From positions 26,132,524 through 26,196,523 of the forward strand of contig CM053243.1 in assembly GCA_028583405.1 (NCBI GenBank): DNA of 64,000 nucleotides. Reading direction: 5' to 3'. This DNA is from Pogonophryne albipinna (taxonomy: Eukaryota > Chordata > Actinopteri > Perciformes > Artedidraconidae). Every line of letters starts with the position of its first letter. Within the stretch, counting starts at the first letter, position 1. Positions 1-15,105 of this stretch are shown one piece after another. Under the pieces are notes generated by a model. That model did not search any database, was not told the DNA's origin, and saw nothing but the letters and a program-made list of their open reading frames with translations. Both the position numbers and the translations under genes were made by a program.

Positions 1-2922
1 AATTTGGGGAGACTTGGCAAACCATTTAGATCTGCAAGCTGCGGGTCACATGACCAAAAGGGATAGGCTAGCACGCATTCCCACTAGACAGCTATTCTGC
101 TAGCACGTTTACAGCCAGCTGACTACTTTGTGTGAGCTGTTAAAGTAACTGTTAGAGTGATGATGTTGTTTTATGTTGTATTAACTGCAATTATCCAGGT
201 GAAAACTGAAAAGTTAAAAGAAGATTATTACCCAGCAGTCATAACCTAACAAATATGCCATACCATGCGATTAACTATGGTTGGTCCAGAAATATTTAGC
301 TACCATGGCCTGGAGAATCAGCAGCAGCTCTTGGTATCAATCGTAGGACCTTTCTTCATCGTGTGGAGTACATCATGCACACCCAAGTCCTGGTGCACAT
401 TGCGCAGAGGCACTTTATCTGAATCTTAACATCATTTTACACTCAGACTCTGAAAGCTGCTGTCAAGGGATACAAGATTTATTTTCCTGTAATTGCCTAA
501 TCTTGCCTTTCCTGCAATCTCAGGGGGAGCCACAGCCCACCGATAGACAGCCTAACCTTGCCTACTGAGGAACAGTTCAAGGATGTAATACTGTCAGCAT
601 CACATATTCTTCGCTGGTGATTTATCATCACTGCCACCTTTTCTCCCTCAATCCCTCCCTCCCGCGCTACTCCTCACCTTCTACTTGAACAAACACTTCG
701 TGAGTTGTTATGGCTCCGCTCATTGAAGGTAAACTCCGTGGACTGTTTGCGTTGAAACGCAAAAAGGAGGGGATCTGTTGATCGAGGTAACTTGGAGCTG
801 AGACAAGAGGAGTGATGTGTTGACTGCATCACATCCTGAATGGGTTGTTTGTCAGGATCAAAAGTCCAGTCTGAACAAGCAAGCAAAGGAAGTGTCTTTG
901 TTATGCTGGGCTGGATTCAGGTCAATGATGACGGTTCACTGATTATGAGGTGCTGACAATGGCAGCTCAGGTATAGGAAAGCAAGTTGACACTTATGAAA
1001 ACATGACAGCCTTATTCTTTCTTTATCACTTGCTTTTCATTTGGAGAATTTAAAATAGTACTGATATGGATCGGATTTTCAGCAACACAGACAAACACTA
1101 TAAGACAAAGCTGTTATCCTGCTTAATTTGATGAAGAACGCAACCTTTCGGTAAGCCTCTGTCGATGAAATGTATACCTCGGATATTTTCAAATAACATA
1201 TTGACCAGACAGTAGACTGCCACATGATCACTTAGAGATGATGTATAAGCTGAGGTACATGATGCGTGAAGCCTATAGGCTATTTTCCACAGTGCATGTG
1301 GCAGTACGCTCAATTTGACTGCTTATCTACAGTCACTCACTGGCTTTCGCCGGTATAAGACTGGGCTTAGTCGGTACACCGTTCCAGTCTTAAAAGGTTC
1401 GGAGGCTTATGGCTCAAGTGCACTGACATTTTTATAGCCAGTCTGTACATTTAATTTTCTCCAAAGCTGTGGAGAAAAGTTTTTTTGATGGTGAAGATCG
1501 TACAGAATGTCTTCAAAGTCTCAAAGTGTGTTTACCAGCAAGTTCACATTTTGGACACTGTTCCATGTGTCCCAGCATGCACATCACCATTAGACACACC
1601 ATAAATAGGATGAAGTCATCATTTGTATTATCAATTAATTACACCTACATTTGACCAGTGGAGTTGTGCGCTGTGAGAAAAAATCCTGTTAATCCCCAGA
1701 CTTGGTGATTTTGATATTGATTTTGGTTCGTCTACACACCCACGGACACAATTTTTCTTATCTTGCCTAATTAGATGTTTTCTTGAGAACTGTGTAGGTG
1801 TGTATAGACTGTGCTTGATTGACAACTCCCTCTCAGTCTCTGTTTATGTTGTGGAACCTGTGATGGCAGGGCAATTTGAAGCTTTATAATTCTCAACACA
1901 CCAACATTTATGACTCAGGCATTTTGGATCAACATCAATTAATTAAATGCAGTTGCCTCCACCAGACGATTTGCTTGTGGACGAGTGGACCAAAGTTTTC
2001 TTTGATGCCGATTAACGTTTTGGGGATGATTTTAATGTCATGGAAAAAATGGGTACATCCTGGTCAAATATAATCTGTGTTTATTATTATTATTGAATAT
2101 GAAATAATTTATAGGATGTCTCTTTAAAGACTGACTTGATCAAGGCATGTCGATTTTATTTTATTAAAAGGTATACTATGTCAAATAGAACAAGTTCTGC
2201 TAATAGACTCTTGTAAAACGCAAATAACTTTAACAAAATGTTCCTCCGCTTTGGGTTGACATATACTTTTTTTCACAAAGTCTTTAGTCTATTTAAGTTC
2301 CTTTGAAACCTTGTAGTTTACAGTGCATCTCTGAGGTGTGATTTAATATCGTTGTCTAATACAAGCCTCACTCTATAATGTGGAATTAGCTATAATGCCT
2401 TTACACTGCCACACTGCATGTACTCAATTACCCACCTCCGCCTGGAATATTAATCCCATCCAACAGAGGCTTTGGATAACACTTTGCTCTGTAAAATAAT
2501 GCTCTACACGACCTTTATTAATACATTTAACTATTATTTATTACTGCTGATGGAGGTGAAGGATAATTTTCCAAGTGTTGACGCTTTTCCTTTAGGGGGG
2601 ATCTGGCTCCCCAAGCTGCCACCTTTCTTTGACCTCTCAATTTACCATTACGTTGATAATGGGTTCATTCGTCAGTATGAATTGGCTAGGTTCATTTTTC
2701 CACACAGAACTAAATGGGAAGATTATCTTAACAAATGACTACTGATGAATGACCCATTCGAAAAATCAAGCATCCAGGGCACTGAACACAGGCAACTCAT
2801 GTGTGGACGGAGGGGACCTTAAAAGAGAAGCATTGTAACTGCTTTCATACACTTTTGTCATCTTTTGACAACATCTTTTATCTCATTTGGTAAGATTTAA
2901 AAAAAAAAAATTGCCATGTTAT
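1..2922. other. No gene recognised; A+T-rich DNA
   Basis: Both strands hold only short open frames (under 90 codons) with no motif I recognise. No terminal repeats or target duplications were found. Probably intergenic DNA or very old repeats. Confidence 0.5.
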
Positions 2923-5640
2923 TCGTTTGTTTGTTTGTTTATTTATTTATTTAAAGGACAGTGCACATTAATTCACATTGCTGTAAATGAGCCAGTATTA
3001 GCCAGCAGGCTAATTTTCAACTGTTGTCCTTGGCAAGATGTTAAATGACCACAACAAGACTAGAAAATAAAAACATAATTAAATAGAGTACAGCAGACAA
3101 CATCAGTACAACAATAAATAAATAGCAGTACAACAATAAATAGGAACAGCAGTACAACAATAGAGAGGAACAAACAAACATGCAAATAGATGAAATATCA
3201 TCATACCTTGATACAGTTAAAAGTGTTCACATTTTTGATTGTTTAAAAGTCAGTTCTTATGATTGTGGTTAAATGTATGATAGGAGCAGTGGCGGTTCTA
3301 GAACATTTTACATGGGGTGGCAAAGGGGGGGTAAGAGGTCATGCCAGGGTGGCATGGGAGGGCGGACTGTACGTGGTATTTTACACTGTATATAACCTAT
3401 TTATTGTTAATTCATGCCCTAACACAAGTGTTCTTAATGCACAAGAGAAACAAGGTGTTCAGACAAACAATCGGGTGCCCTTTGAGTCCCCCAAGCTTAC
3501 TTCAATAATTTTAAATGAAAGGAAACTACAAAATGTATTTTAAAGCAATTAATTAATGGAACAGGTTGTTTTGCATAACAAAAAATGTGTTGTCTTAGTA
3601 TTAGACAGACATATTTGCATGTCACTAAGCATTATTACATATTAATTTAATATTAAACAAATCAAAATGGCTAATTATTCCAAAAATGTTGCTGCTAATA
3701 TAATCATATGCTTGTCAACTTTAACTGATCAAAAATAAATTCTGAAAAAATACTTGAATTATCTATGAAATTGCAATATTGACACACGTCCCTCAGTTTG
3801 TTTCAACCCCGTCACGCCAAACCATTTACCCTCCTATTAAAATAATGGATCAGTCCATGTGTGATCTGCATTGAGAGAATTACATCACAAAAGTGTCAGT
3901 TTCTTCTCTTACCTATATTTCAGTTTTTGTATTTTCAGATTAAGATTGACAAACTCAACATTTCAACTCTGTTATATGAATTAATAATAGTAAATAATTG
4001 TTTATTACAAAATAAACAATAGTTTTGCAAAATATTACAATTTTGTAATGTCCTTGATTTCCATGTGCCATATCTTAGCTAAACAAGGTCTCATGGCTAC
4101 TTTTTGTCAAAAACTTCAACCCGGTTACATTTTTTCAAGTAAATTCCTAGTAATTATTTATATTTTGTGCCTGGGGTGGGAAAATGTAAGTAGTCCACTA
4201 CCAGATGTTATGACCAAACATTTTGGTTTAATTTTTCAAAGATATAAAGACCCAAAAGGCACCCGATTCAGAGAATACTCTAATTCTGCATACTGTAAGT
4301 ACTTAGTTATAATTAAGTACACAAATGACATGACCCATCTCTTCAGAGAGCTAAAGGTGACCTGTGCAGCAACAGATTTCAATCAATAATTGTCAATACT
4401 AAGAGCTGCTAGATTGTGCTGCTGTAATGGAATATGTAAGGAGAATAAGAACATACCATGTGGTCCAGCTGGAGTTTCATCTGCCTCCTGATCCCTGCCT
4501 CAGTCCCTCTTTCTGATACTTCATCTTTATTCCTCACATACATTTCTTCTTCTTCACTAATGTCTTAATCTCATCCTCTTCCTCCTGCTCTGACCCTCCT
4601 GGTCTCTTCAGTGAACTCTCTTTTCCTTTTCCTCTTTCTGTTCGTCCTGATCTCTTCTCAGATATGTCTTTTTGTTGTTGTTGAATCACTCCTATACTCT
4701 GGCCTGCAAGAGTCTACTTGTGAAAAGCACTGGTACAAATGCTTGTATAACTTTACACGTTAGGGCCATGTAGCCTAGCTAATAAGTAGCATATCATCAG
4801 AAAGTATTTATCAAGTGCACACAGGCAGCTGTGTTTAGATCCAGTTTTTACGGTAAAGGATGTATCCTGGTTTCATTGATCTGGCCTCATTGCTGTGATG
4901 TGTAGTTTACGTGGATTTAATAGTAGGCTACCGCATAGTTTAGCAAAGTGATCGATCTCCCAGCTAACGCTGTCTGCGTAGTATTTTGTAACGTAACGCC
5001 CCAAACAGCGCCCATCTGTTAAACGCTATCGATTCAAACGGCAGCGTTTTATTAATATTTAGTTTCAAGCTCTCGTCCTTAGTAAAAACAAAACTAGTGG
5101 AAGGGGAAATGCTCCCAGGGGAAGCTGACCCATAGGCGCTGGGACAGCTCGCTCCCTCTCTGCAGCTCTGTGAGCCGCGGTCTGTGTGAACGCCGCTCCG
5201 CAGTTTAATGCAGGGCCGTAGCTGCGTTTTTAACGGGCCTAAAATGATATTTAAAATGATTCACTTTTAACTAATGTAATGCTTGTTTCGTTGCTTGAGA
5301 AGCTTGTGGAAATAGTGTAGGTTTGTTTTAGTACAGTTTTAGGGAAACAAAAGTTAGGGGGGCAGCTGGGGGGGCAAGGCTCTACAGTGGGGGGGCAGCT
5401 GCCCCCCCTTGCCCCCCGTAGATCCGCCCCTGGATAGGAGGTGTTATTCCTTATCTGTATTGGTATTGTGTTCCAGAGTGTTGGTGCCCTCACAGAGAAA
5501 CAGTGTTTGCCAAAGGAACTGGACCTAAGAGGGACTACACAGTCCCCTCTTAGGGCAGACCTTGTGGTTCTGCTGTTAGAAGTGAAATCTTCTGATAAAT
5601 GTCTACATTTTGAATTTGGACCGTGGCTCAGACAGAGCAG
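2923..5640 (-). mobile_element. 5'-truncated non-LTR retrotransposon (LINE) 3' end, split by a hAT element
   Basis: On the minus strand, 5640 to 5441 translates to the C-terminal tail typical of vertebrate LINE reverse-transcriptase proteins, including FSVRAPTLWN followed by IPIQIRN. The frame leads into an A+T-rich 3' UTR ending in a (TTTA/TTTG)n tail, seen on the plus strand as (TTTG)n(TTTA)n at 2923-2953. The tail marks the 3' end and the missing upstream RT domain means 5' truncation. The copy is interrupted by the hAT element at 3287-5432. Removing that element and one copy of its 8-bp duplication restores contiguity, leaving roughly 560 bp of LINE. The clade (L2, CR1 or related) cannot be fixed from the tail alone. 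Confidence 0.72.
3287..5432. mobile_element. Non-autonomous hAT-superfamily DNA transposon, 2.1 kb
   Basis: The left terminus reads CAGTGGCGGTTCTAG and the reverse complement of the right terminus reads CAGGGGCGGATCTAC, a 15-bp imperfect inverted repeat. The element is flanked by a perfect 8-bp duplication GATAGGAG (3279-3286 and 5433-5440). CAGNGGCGG-type ends with an 8-bp duplication are the hAT signature. The right subterminal region is rich in G on the plus strand (runs of GGGGGCAGCTG, 5355-5420). I found no transposase domain inside, so mobility would have depended on an enzyme supplied in trans. It sits inside the LINE 3' end of 2923-5640, so it is younger than that LINE. Confidence 0.88.
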
Positions 5641-8100
5641 ATGAAACGACTACAATACTTTTGTATCGTAACTATGGGGATGAGACTCATGAAACCATTT
5701 CCGAAAACCTGCTGGACCCCTTATGTCATAGCCCTGTAAGGAGCAGCTGTCATTGAGGAACAGCATACTTAATTAATTAAAAATAAATTATTTTGTGGAA
5801 ATAAGTTAAGCCTTATGGTTTAAATTTAGCAGTGAGAGATGTTGGAGTCTGCACTTGTTACACCGCTGTCTTCGCTGTATTTATACACAGTGTCACTTAA
5901 TTACAAATCAGCATCCATACCTTCTGTTTGCCTGCATGATGCAAATAAACATGCCTATACATTATGTTAAATGCTTGATGAATCCTTTGCACAAACGTCA
6001 GAGTAAAGTCTTGTACTTCAGAGAACAAAGCCAGAAAGGACGTGGCTTTGCGTGGACGCTCTGTAACAACTCCTGCTGTGTTCACAGCATCACTGCCAGT
6101 GGCACTTTTGTTGAGACATTTTGGCTTGTTTATCAAACTAAGTGTTGCTTGGTAATATTGGCAGCCACATGGTTGGTTTTTCTGGGCTTGTTTTCAAAAT
6201 ATGCTTGATCTTTAGAGCCTTGTTTTAGTTCACCTGCTTAATACACAGAAACAAAACGGCCAGACAATCTCGGATACAACACAAGCTGTCAATCATTACC
6301 ACCCGCTGCTCGGCTCTGATACCTGCACACACTTCAGACCTGACTGCACAGAGCGTGAGTCTCTTTGTGTTTGTACATCAACCTCTGTAGCGAGGTGGGC
6401 CTCTGTTCTCCATTAAATAAACAGTCTCACCAAGTAGGAAATAACATATCAAAGAATAAGGTTTAAAAGCCGAGCTTATTTTTGATATAACATACGCTGA
6501 AATCACAGAACCTCGGCTTGTGGGGATGCTATATAAAATATTTAAAAAGACAGAAAACATTCTGTAGTCCCTGCCCTGCATAAGAATTCATGCTTTGTAT
6601 GTTTCTAGTTTCTAGAAAATCCTGCTTACTGGAAGTGTGTCTTTTTATGTACTTCATGTATTTCAGATGCATACAAATAACTCCACCCCCTCTGAATATT
6701 CTGAACCCCCCCAGGTCTACAGGTGTACTCTGTGAAGCTCTCCCCCCTCAAAGCTACGGTGGTAAAGAAAACTGAGTGTATTGATCTGAGAAACACTGTA
6801 GACGTTACAATTTATTAAACAGAAACTGTAGGCATCAGTGTAATAACAATAGTAAAATGAACATTCAATAAAAATTGCTTCATTAAATGGTAATAAAATG
6901 GTGATCAAACTAATCCTTAAAGACAGTGACAATCAGACCAGGGTGCTGCCGTTGCATTTTTTAACAAAAGCCCCAACATTGATTTTAACTATTTAACAAT
7001 TCTTAAACAAGTTTACTCCAAATTGGTATAAATCTGTGTTTTCAAAACAGAGGGAATGCTTCTAGGAAACCCTGTCAAATAATGGTATAATATTTGATAA
7101 TAATTGTTGTCCATGTATTTTTAATGTAGGAGACAAATAAGAGGTAGGTCCATACAGATATGTTTTGGTAACCTCTCTTGGTGCTCCTGCAAAATGTTAG
7201 GGAACCATAATAAATGTTCAATTAACATTTTGCCTCATCAAACTACATTTGTCATCCTAACTTCTAAAAATAACTTTATTATACATCTAATATACGTGGA
7301 AACAATACTTATAGGAAACATCATTCGAGCTGAATTGAATTGATGCCCTTTTGAATCATGTTGAAAAAGTTACTGAGCTGTTACTTATTTTTAAATGAGA
7401 TCACTCTTTTAGTACTTCAGGGCTTAAAAGGTTATTGGTCGAAGATGGAGGGTTATTTATTTAGAAAAAATAATCCTTGGCATGTCATCTTCTTTTTTGC
7501 TGCACTATCAAAATGTCCATAATTCACCTCCGGGCTGTCCATATTTTTCCTCATTGTGTTCCTCAATGAACAGTTAAATACCTTTCCTCTTTTTATCTCT
7601 TGTTTTCAAGCACATGCTCACGAGAGCCATAAAGGGAAGCATCATTTTACATCTTTGAGCTTGGGGCAGAGCATTGATATCCAGTCAAGGTCAAGATGCA
7701 AGTGTTTTTGATTTTATCCAGACTAAAGTCAACAGATTTGTTATTTTACATCTTAGCTAAAGGCTGTTGGAATGGCACGGTAAGTAGGGCTCCTTAGGGG
7801 AGGTGCAACATATGTCCATTGTCACATCTGTAACCTGGGATATAAGTTGGCTATTGTAAGGCTCACCTAAACTAGACTTGGTTTCGAACAAAGATTATGT
7901 CTCAGCTCATGCATGCTTTGTTGTCTATCATCTTTGAATTCCTCCTCACTTTCACAGTAGAAACAATTCACAGTTATAACCGCCCATACAGTAGTTTGAC
8001 TGTTTGTGCCTTCTGTGCGTTCATCTGCTATACAACACCCTCCCCCAGTCTCTGTGATAGTTGCTTTATCACTTTAGAAAACATAATCAAACTAACTCAG
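5641..8100. other. No gene recognised
   Basis: Short frames of up to about 117 codons occur (for example 5855-6208) but show no recognisable domain and have the composition of chance frames. No paired termini or target duplications were seen. Confidence 0.45.
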
Positions 8101-8262
8101 GCCCCGTCCACACGGAGAGAATTTCAGTTGTATCTGCTAAAGTTCTTTATCGTATAGATAGACGGTTCGTCCACACGAAGCCGAAACGGAGCCGCTTTGA
8201 AACTGGCTCCCAAAGTGGGTAAGTTTGGTTATGACACGCTTGCGGCTCCGTGTGTACGGCCT
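8101..8262. mobile_element. Possible small MITE
   Basis: The left edge GGCCCCGTCCACACGGAG and the reverse complement of the right edge, GGCCGTACACACGGAG, form imperfect inverted repeats about 160 bp apart. They resemble the CGTCCACACAG-type ends of the Harbinger-like element at 22888. No target duplication could be identified, so this is tentative. Confidence 0.35.
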
Positions 8263-8320
8263 ATGTAGACATACACAAGGTAATCACAAGTTTTAGAAGC
8301 AGAACACATTTAATAAAGCA

Positions 8321-8830
8321 CTACATTACAATAATTGGTACCACTTTTCATGTGAAAAATGTGTATTAGGTAAGCGTGAATGTTATAACTCATTCATAAA
8401 TGGACATGTGTATTAAACTTAAAAACAACGCACCCTTTCAGTAGTAATAAATGTTAGTGACTCATCAATAGATGGGAATGTGTTTTACACTTTACATTAA
8501 GGCTCCCTTTTGGCAGTTATAAATGTCAGTAACTCCTTCATAAATGGTCATAAGAGATGCCAATAAACATCAAGATGGAAGGGGTGGAATCAACTCAGTG
8601 AACAACAGATACCAAGGATGATGGCTGATGAAGAAGAAGTAGTAAGCTAGTAGCCAATAAGGCTTAGCAGTACAGATAAATGTGGGCTCACTATTTAGCA
8701 AGCAACCAGTTGCCCTGTTTATCTCATGTCTTATAAAAGCGTATTAATTATTTATAAAGTGTTCCCAACCTAATTAATAAATGAATTACAAACTATTCGT
8801 AAACCCTTTATAAGTCACTAAAGATCTCTC
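8321..8830 (+). repeat. Interspersed repeat family C, copy 1
   Basis: A roughly 500-bp segment that recurs in inverted orientation at 53327-54235. Shared landmarks include a motif like CAAGATGGAAG, the phrase AACAACAGATACCAAGGATG, and repeated 'cattcataaatgg/acctaattaataaatg' units. The edges read like GGTACCACTTT...AAAGTGTTCC, suggesting short inverted termini of a non-autonomous DNA transposon. No coding capacity was seen. Confidence 0.6.
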
Positions 8831-10430
8831 TAGATCCACCTTTAGATGTTTACTCTTCTCCCTTTTACAGTCAGTGTCGAATCAAAATGATAAGAAGCTC
8901 TTTTCTGAAGGTAAAATGTTAACACAGTATTGCTTTTACTAAACCAAAATGGTTAGATGTTCAAGCACTCTTACACGCTGTTTTGCATCGTTCATGGGTT
9001 TCCTCACCAAGTTTCTTTAAACACACACCATCAGGAGTGAACTTCATTTGAACCTAATTAGCTTTAATCAGACAAGGTGCTGTCACCACTGAGTAAACTA
9101 ATTTACAGTCAAGTACACATCTAAACAAGCACCGCTGTAATTTGTATTCATACATGGGTTTGGACAAGTATTGACCCACCTAGGGTCCTGACTGAGTGAG
9201 TGCATCACCATGGGGGGAAAATCAGTTCCAGGAGTCGAGCTTCAAGTGTTAACCTTGATTTTTCTTGTTTAAATTAACTGTCTTTTGTCACCTACATTTG
9301 CTCCTCACGTTCGCACGTTTTATCACCATATGTCTGGTGTGAGTCCCGACCCCCGCTCAAAGGTGGGATCTAATTTACACTTGGGTGTAAATTGTTATTT
9401 GTTAACATGAGTGAACAGGACTTGGTGTAGTGATACATGATGTGAAATTATTCTTGATGATTGTACTGTATGGAAATTGTAAAATACTTTCAGACTTGAC
9501 TTGTGTTTTTCTGATACTATATTCATATAATAAGTGTTTTGTTTTATTTTATTGGCTGATGTAATTGTGTTGAGCAACACTTTATTTACAAGGATGCAAA
9601 TGTAATTGTAGGTAACGAAAAACACAGGTGCATACATAACTACTGTATGTACCACACCAGATCTGGCAATACTTATTGGTAAATGTAATTCAAACACTGT
9701 AAAGGCACTTACTTAATTCTTTCATTAAATGACCTTGGATTTCCTACACCTGTCTTCTCTGTTTGCTAATTTATGGAGTTAAATTCCATATTCATTGAAA
9801 GTTATCATATATTTATGTTTGTTTATATGATTTGAAGGTTAGTTTTCCAACATTATTTACATGTGTCTCTGTAATATAAACATCTCTTGGTTTGCATACC
9901 TTCATTCATTGCCTTCAATCGTTAATTGCCTCGTGGTTCTGCTCTTTAGCAATAAATATGGTTAGATATTTTCAAGTATTCTGTAGCACGCGGTCCATGA
10001 TTCATCAAACACCTTGTCATGTAAATGACTGTTCAATATCCTGTTACAATCAAGAGTTTCTGAAGTACTGAACTAAGATACAGCCCTGATTGCACTCTTA
10101 GCAGCAAAAGAAAGTGAGCCTTTTGTGAGGAGGAATGCTTCTTGCTTAAAGGCCTCCAACAAGTTTAATGACAGTCCTGTCTGGGAGCATTTGTCATAAA
10201 AAACCTTCTCTGAGCTATGTTCATTCAATCCAGGATTTTGGAGTAAAATCCTTCAATACATATGACCTTATCCTGAATAAAATATGACATGCATCTATTG
10301 GAAGGGAAGGAAGTGGTGTGATTGGGCACAGCATGTCTCTCCTCTTCGCCATGAGGCTAGGCTATTCAAATTGGTTATAATGACAGCTCAAACAGGGAGC
10401 CTTCTCTGGGAATAAAGATAAGGCCCAGCA
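8831..10430. other. No gene recognised
   Basis: A+T-rich sequence without long frames, paired termini or recognisable repeat ends. Confidence 0.4.
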
Positions 10431-11266
<836 letters not shown>

Positions 11267-11270
11267 TTAA

Positions 11271-11978
11271 TGGGGACCTATCATGCAAAATGCACTTTTT
11301 GATGTCTTTTATACATAAATATGAGTCCCCGGTGTGTCAGGGAACTCACAAAGTGTCAGAAAACAAAACCCTCTCTCTTTTCCTCCGTACCCAAATCTCT
11401 AAAAACGGGGGTACGGAGCTGATCCTGATTTGCGTCCGATATGACGTAATATCGGACGCAATGCGACCCACAGCACTATCAGAAACGTTGCTATCAGAAA
11501 CAATGCCTGACTTGTTTTGGACGTAATATGGTCTTTGTTTACATTAGCAAGCATCGCTAACACTCAGAGCTAACGCAGTACTGGAGAGAGCATGTGTCAA
11601 AAAAGCAGGAAATAAAAAAAGGAATTCACCTTGTGTTAAACCCGCAAGAGAAAAAGCATTTGAGCTGCATACTGTTCCAGAAACAATCCTTGATGCGGGT
11701 TGGAACATGATATGGCATTTAGTCACAGCAACATTGAGCTGAATCTGCCGGGTAATTCTGAGTAGGCATTAGCTCCACCTCCTCTTTTTTTTTTTAAGCT
11801 AAAGACACCGAATCAGCAGTTCTCGAACAGGGCTGAAACAGAGGGATATGAGGGATGTCTAAAATGCATGATCTGTTTGGTATTTTGAGCAAAACGCATC
11901 ATGTACATGTTTTTTTATATATTTGTATATAATCTGACACCCATAATATATGCCTAAAAATAGCACGATAGAAGAACC
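11271..11978. mobile_element. TTAA-flanked non-autonomous DNA transposon, family D copy 1
   Basis: The left end TGGGGACCTATCATGC follows TTAA (11267-11270). The right end is a degraded reverse complement, GCACGATAGAAGAACC, followed by TTAA (11979-11982). The body matches the element at 48462-49157 over most of its length (the shared phrases GATGTCTTTTATACATAAAT and CCCTCTCTCTTTT are visible). A TTAA target fits piggyBac or Kolobok elements. No transposase domain is present. A perfect 13-bp stem lies inside at 11430-11461. Confidence 0.75.
11430..11461. repeat. Perfect 13-bp inverted repeat
   Basis: TTGCGTCCGATAT and its exact reverse complement are separated by a 6-base loop (GACGTA). The second copy of the host element (48462-49157) does not keep this palindrome at the matching position. 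Confidence 0.7.
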
Positions 11979-11982
11979 TTAA

Positions 11983-13998
11983 AAGAAGGATGGAGCCGTG
12001 CAAAGGCAGAGATGGGCAGGTAAGCAAATATCGAACATATAGTTCATGATAAGCATTTATCCCATTTAACAATTTATTTTTTAGTAAATTAAAGGAATTG
12101 TTTTATATTTTCTGATATGTAAGAGAAGATAGGAAAAAAATCGAACTGAGTGTATAATATATGCATATTAGAGATTATGCAAATCCTGTATGCATGCAGT
12201 TGGATTATTTGTAATCTTTACGCAAAGCTAAACTGGCTGCTCGCAGTATCATATTTAGACATATATATGAAAGTGGTATCAATACTCTTATCTAACTCTC
12301 CACAGAAAACAAATAAGTGCCGGCAATTGAAAACACTTAAGTGATAATACATCCTTACAATGCATTTGGCTAACACGAAAACATTGATTCAGAATAATGT
12401 TGTAAAATAGAATAAGACATTTGTTTTATACCTTATTTATAGACCTTTTCCCATATGCCAAATAAACCAATGTAACTCTTTCATTACCAATACAATCTGG
12501 TAACCAGCATGGGATTCTTTTCAATGATTGACTTTGTAGCATAATATTAGCATAAAAATGTCATGGTTCATCTTGAACAGTACAAGTAAAAGTATTACCA
12601 TGTAAGTAAGTAAGTAACATGAAACTTCTTATTGTTTATCTTGATGCAAGGAATAAATCAGTGAATTTTCATTTTCACTCAAATACATCATGCATCACCT
12701 CGTCAACCAAGTGTTAGAGATCCCTTAACCTCTGAGAAGAAACACAGCAGCCATCTGTAAAAATAAGCAATCTAAATGAAATCTAAAATTGAAATTGAAA
12801 TTCTTCCTGACAGTGGATTTACTCAATATGAAAACATATAAAACTTCCCACCAGGTCTCCTGTGGTCCTCAGACTTACTTTGTATTCTTGAATCAAGTCT
12901 TAACTGGCCAGGACTTCATCATTCTGTGAGCGGAGTTATTTTGTGGTGAAAAGCGCCAGCTGGTGTAAGGCGAAGGGACGCTGTGCGAGGCCTTGCCCTG
13001 TTTGGTTGAGGGAGAGGCAGGGGCTGGACCTGTACGTGGATATTATAATTCATGTAGCTCTCCACACCGTCCAGGGATGAGCTCACCTCAAGGTCAGGGA
13101 GCTGTGAGTGGAATACTCATCGGGAAGTCTGGGCTTATTTTCACATCTTTGCACATCCTTCTCCATCTCCTCGCAAATGAGGAAAGATTCTGCAATGAGT
13201 GGCAAAGGCCATGTTGAAGCATTTGCCAATAATAAAAGCTCTGGTAATTTCAACGGTGTTGCTCTTTTAGGGCTGCTGCCTTTTATTTATTTGGATTTTA
13301 ATTCATGCACATTAAATACGTTATTATAAAGGTATGCTTTCCATACTTTTTCACAATTCTAAACACAAAAGTATATATGTGGGAGTGTCAAATTCTACGT
13401 GCATATTCAAAATATCAATACACAATGTACTGTAAACCCACCACAGCCCGTGATATCTATATGCATACAAATTAAAAAGGAAATAAATCCTACACCAATG
13501 CGCACACACACACAAATGAAAGGGGATCCCAGGGAACACTGACAAGTGTGCTCACTGTAGCCTGAGGTAAAACAGAAAACAGAAACAAAACAGAAACAGT
13601 CTGCGCTCTAGCAGATCCATGACAATAGCAAATTGAGGGAGTTTACTTCTCATATATTATTTATATTATTTGATAGGGTTGTAGGCGATCTACATGGGAA
13701 AGAAATTCTGGAGAGAATACAGACGTTTGGATGAAAGGAGATGCTTCCTCCAAGGCTTGTTGGATTTAGGTTTTCATCTGTCACATTTAAATGTGAATAA
13801 AACAGACTTGTTTTCTATCCTCTACAGCGCTGCAGCGCTAAGCCAGACAAACATTATAACACACTAAATCATAGATGTCAGTCAGTGGTAGGAAAAGTTT
13901 TATCCAACTAATATGTATAGTAACCAAATGTATATGGAGTATGTGTCTTCCACATGGTTAAATGCAGAAAGAGAGTGCAATACTGTATTGGTTTATGA
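11983..13998. other. No gene recognised
   Basis: A+T-rich DNA. Short frames at 12993-13329 show no known motif. A short (GTAA)n run lies near 12604. Confidence 0.4.
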
Positions 13999-14186
13999 CC
14001 CTTTGATACACAACATGGGTCAAAAGTGACCCGAGTGAGTTTTAATTGTAAATATCTTTGCAACAAATTACTTTAATAATTCAGAATTACAGGTATTCCT
14101 CAATTAACTTGTTTTTAATCATCACAAATTCTTACTTTCATTTTTCCTATATATCTTACTTTTTGAATACAAATCTTTTTTGTATC

Positions 14187-14461
14187 ACTACCCTTCTAAG
14201 GGACAACATGAGTAAAAAATGACCCGTATTGACCTACAATGTTATTTGATGCATGGGTTAGTGTTTCTTAGCTATATTTTTGGAAATTAATTAATTTAAT
14301 CATTTAATATTCCAAGTATTCACTAAATATCTTGTTTTTGATCACAACACATCATTATTTTCATTCTACCTTTCTTAATGTATGAACTAAAATAGTTTTT
14401 GTTTCTACATCAGGTTTACATACATGGGTCAAAAATGACCCATGTATGTACGTGTGATAAA
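14187..14461 (+). repeat. Left subterminal inverted repeat of the piggyBac element
   Basis: About 275 bp aligning, with scattered substitutions, to the reverse complement of 16320-16583. Matching stretches include TTAATCATTTAATATTCCAA and AATATCTTGTTTTTGATCA. The outer edge carries GGGACAACATG and the inner edge ATGGGTCAAAAATGACCCAT, itself palindromic and a candidate transposase-binding site. Confidence 0.85.
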
Positions 14462-15105
14462 AAGGAAAAGAAGATATCTATAATAATTATTTCGTTATAA
14501 ATAATTATTTTACAGTGATTTGGACCAAGCATGTATTCACTAAGGAATTTGATGGGAAGCTTTTATTTGTAAACGATTGCCGTTAGGAACATGTTTACCG
14601 TTGACCACGTTTCACATGCCAAACTTGTCACAACTCAACAGGCTGCTTTTGCACTTCTTATTCATGTAAGTCTTATTTTACACTTCTTCTACCTAAGAAG
14701 ATATTTGATAAGACAACAGTACATAATATTTGAACATTACCTGACCTTGTCATCATGACCTTGTCATGGAAGAGACTTCATGTCTATGTCAAATTACGAG
14801 GAACTGGCCAAATGCTGCTAGTGTACAATATTATTATATATCGCAACATCACAATGGACAACTTCTTCACCAGTATCCCTCTGGCTGAAAAGCTCCTTAA
14901 GAAGAACCTGACCATTGTGGGGACTCTTCGCCAGAAGAAGCCGGACATACCGCCTGTCATGAAGCTATCCAAATTGATGGAAAAGCATAGCTCAGAATCT
15001 GGATTCATTGGCAACATGACCATGGTGAACTATGTGCCGAAAAAGGGGAAAGCTGTTGTCCTCCACCATGCATGAGGACAGAGCAGTCGATGACACATTT
15101 AACCT

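Noticed and set aside
5855..6208. 117-codon plus frame as a possible small host gene
   Set aside because: No recognisable domain, biased composition or splice context, and an equally long antisense frame exists.
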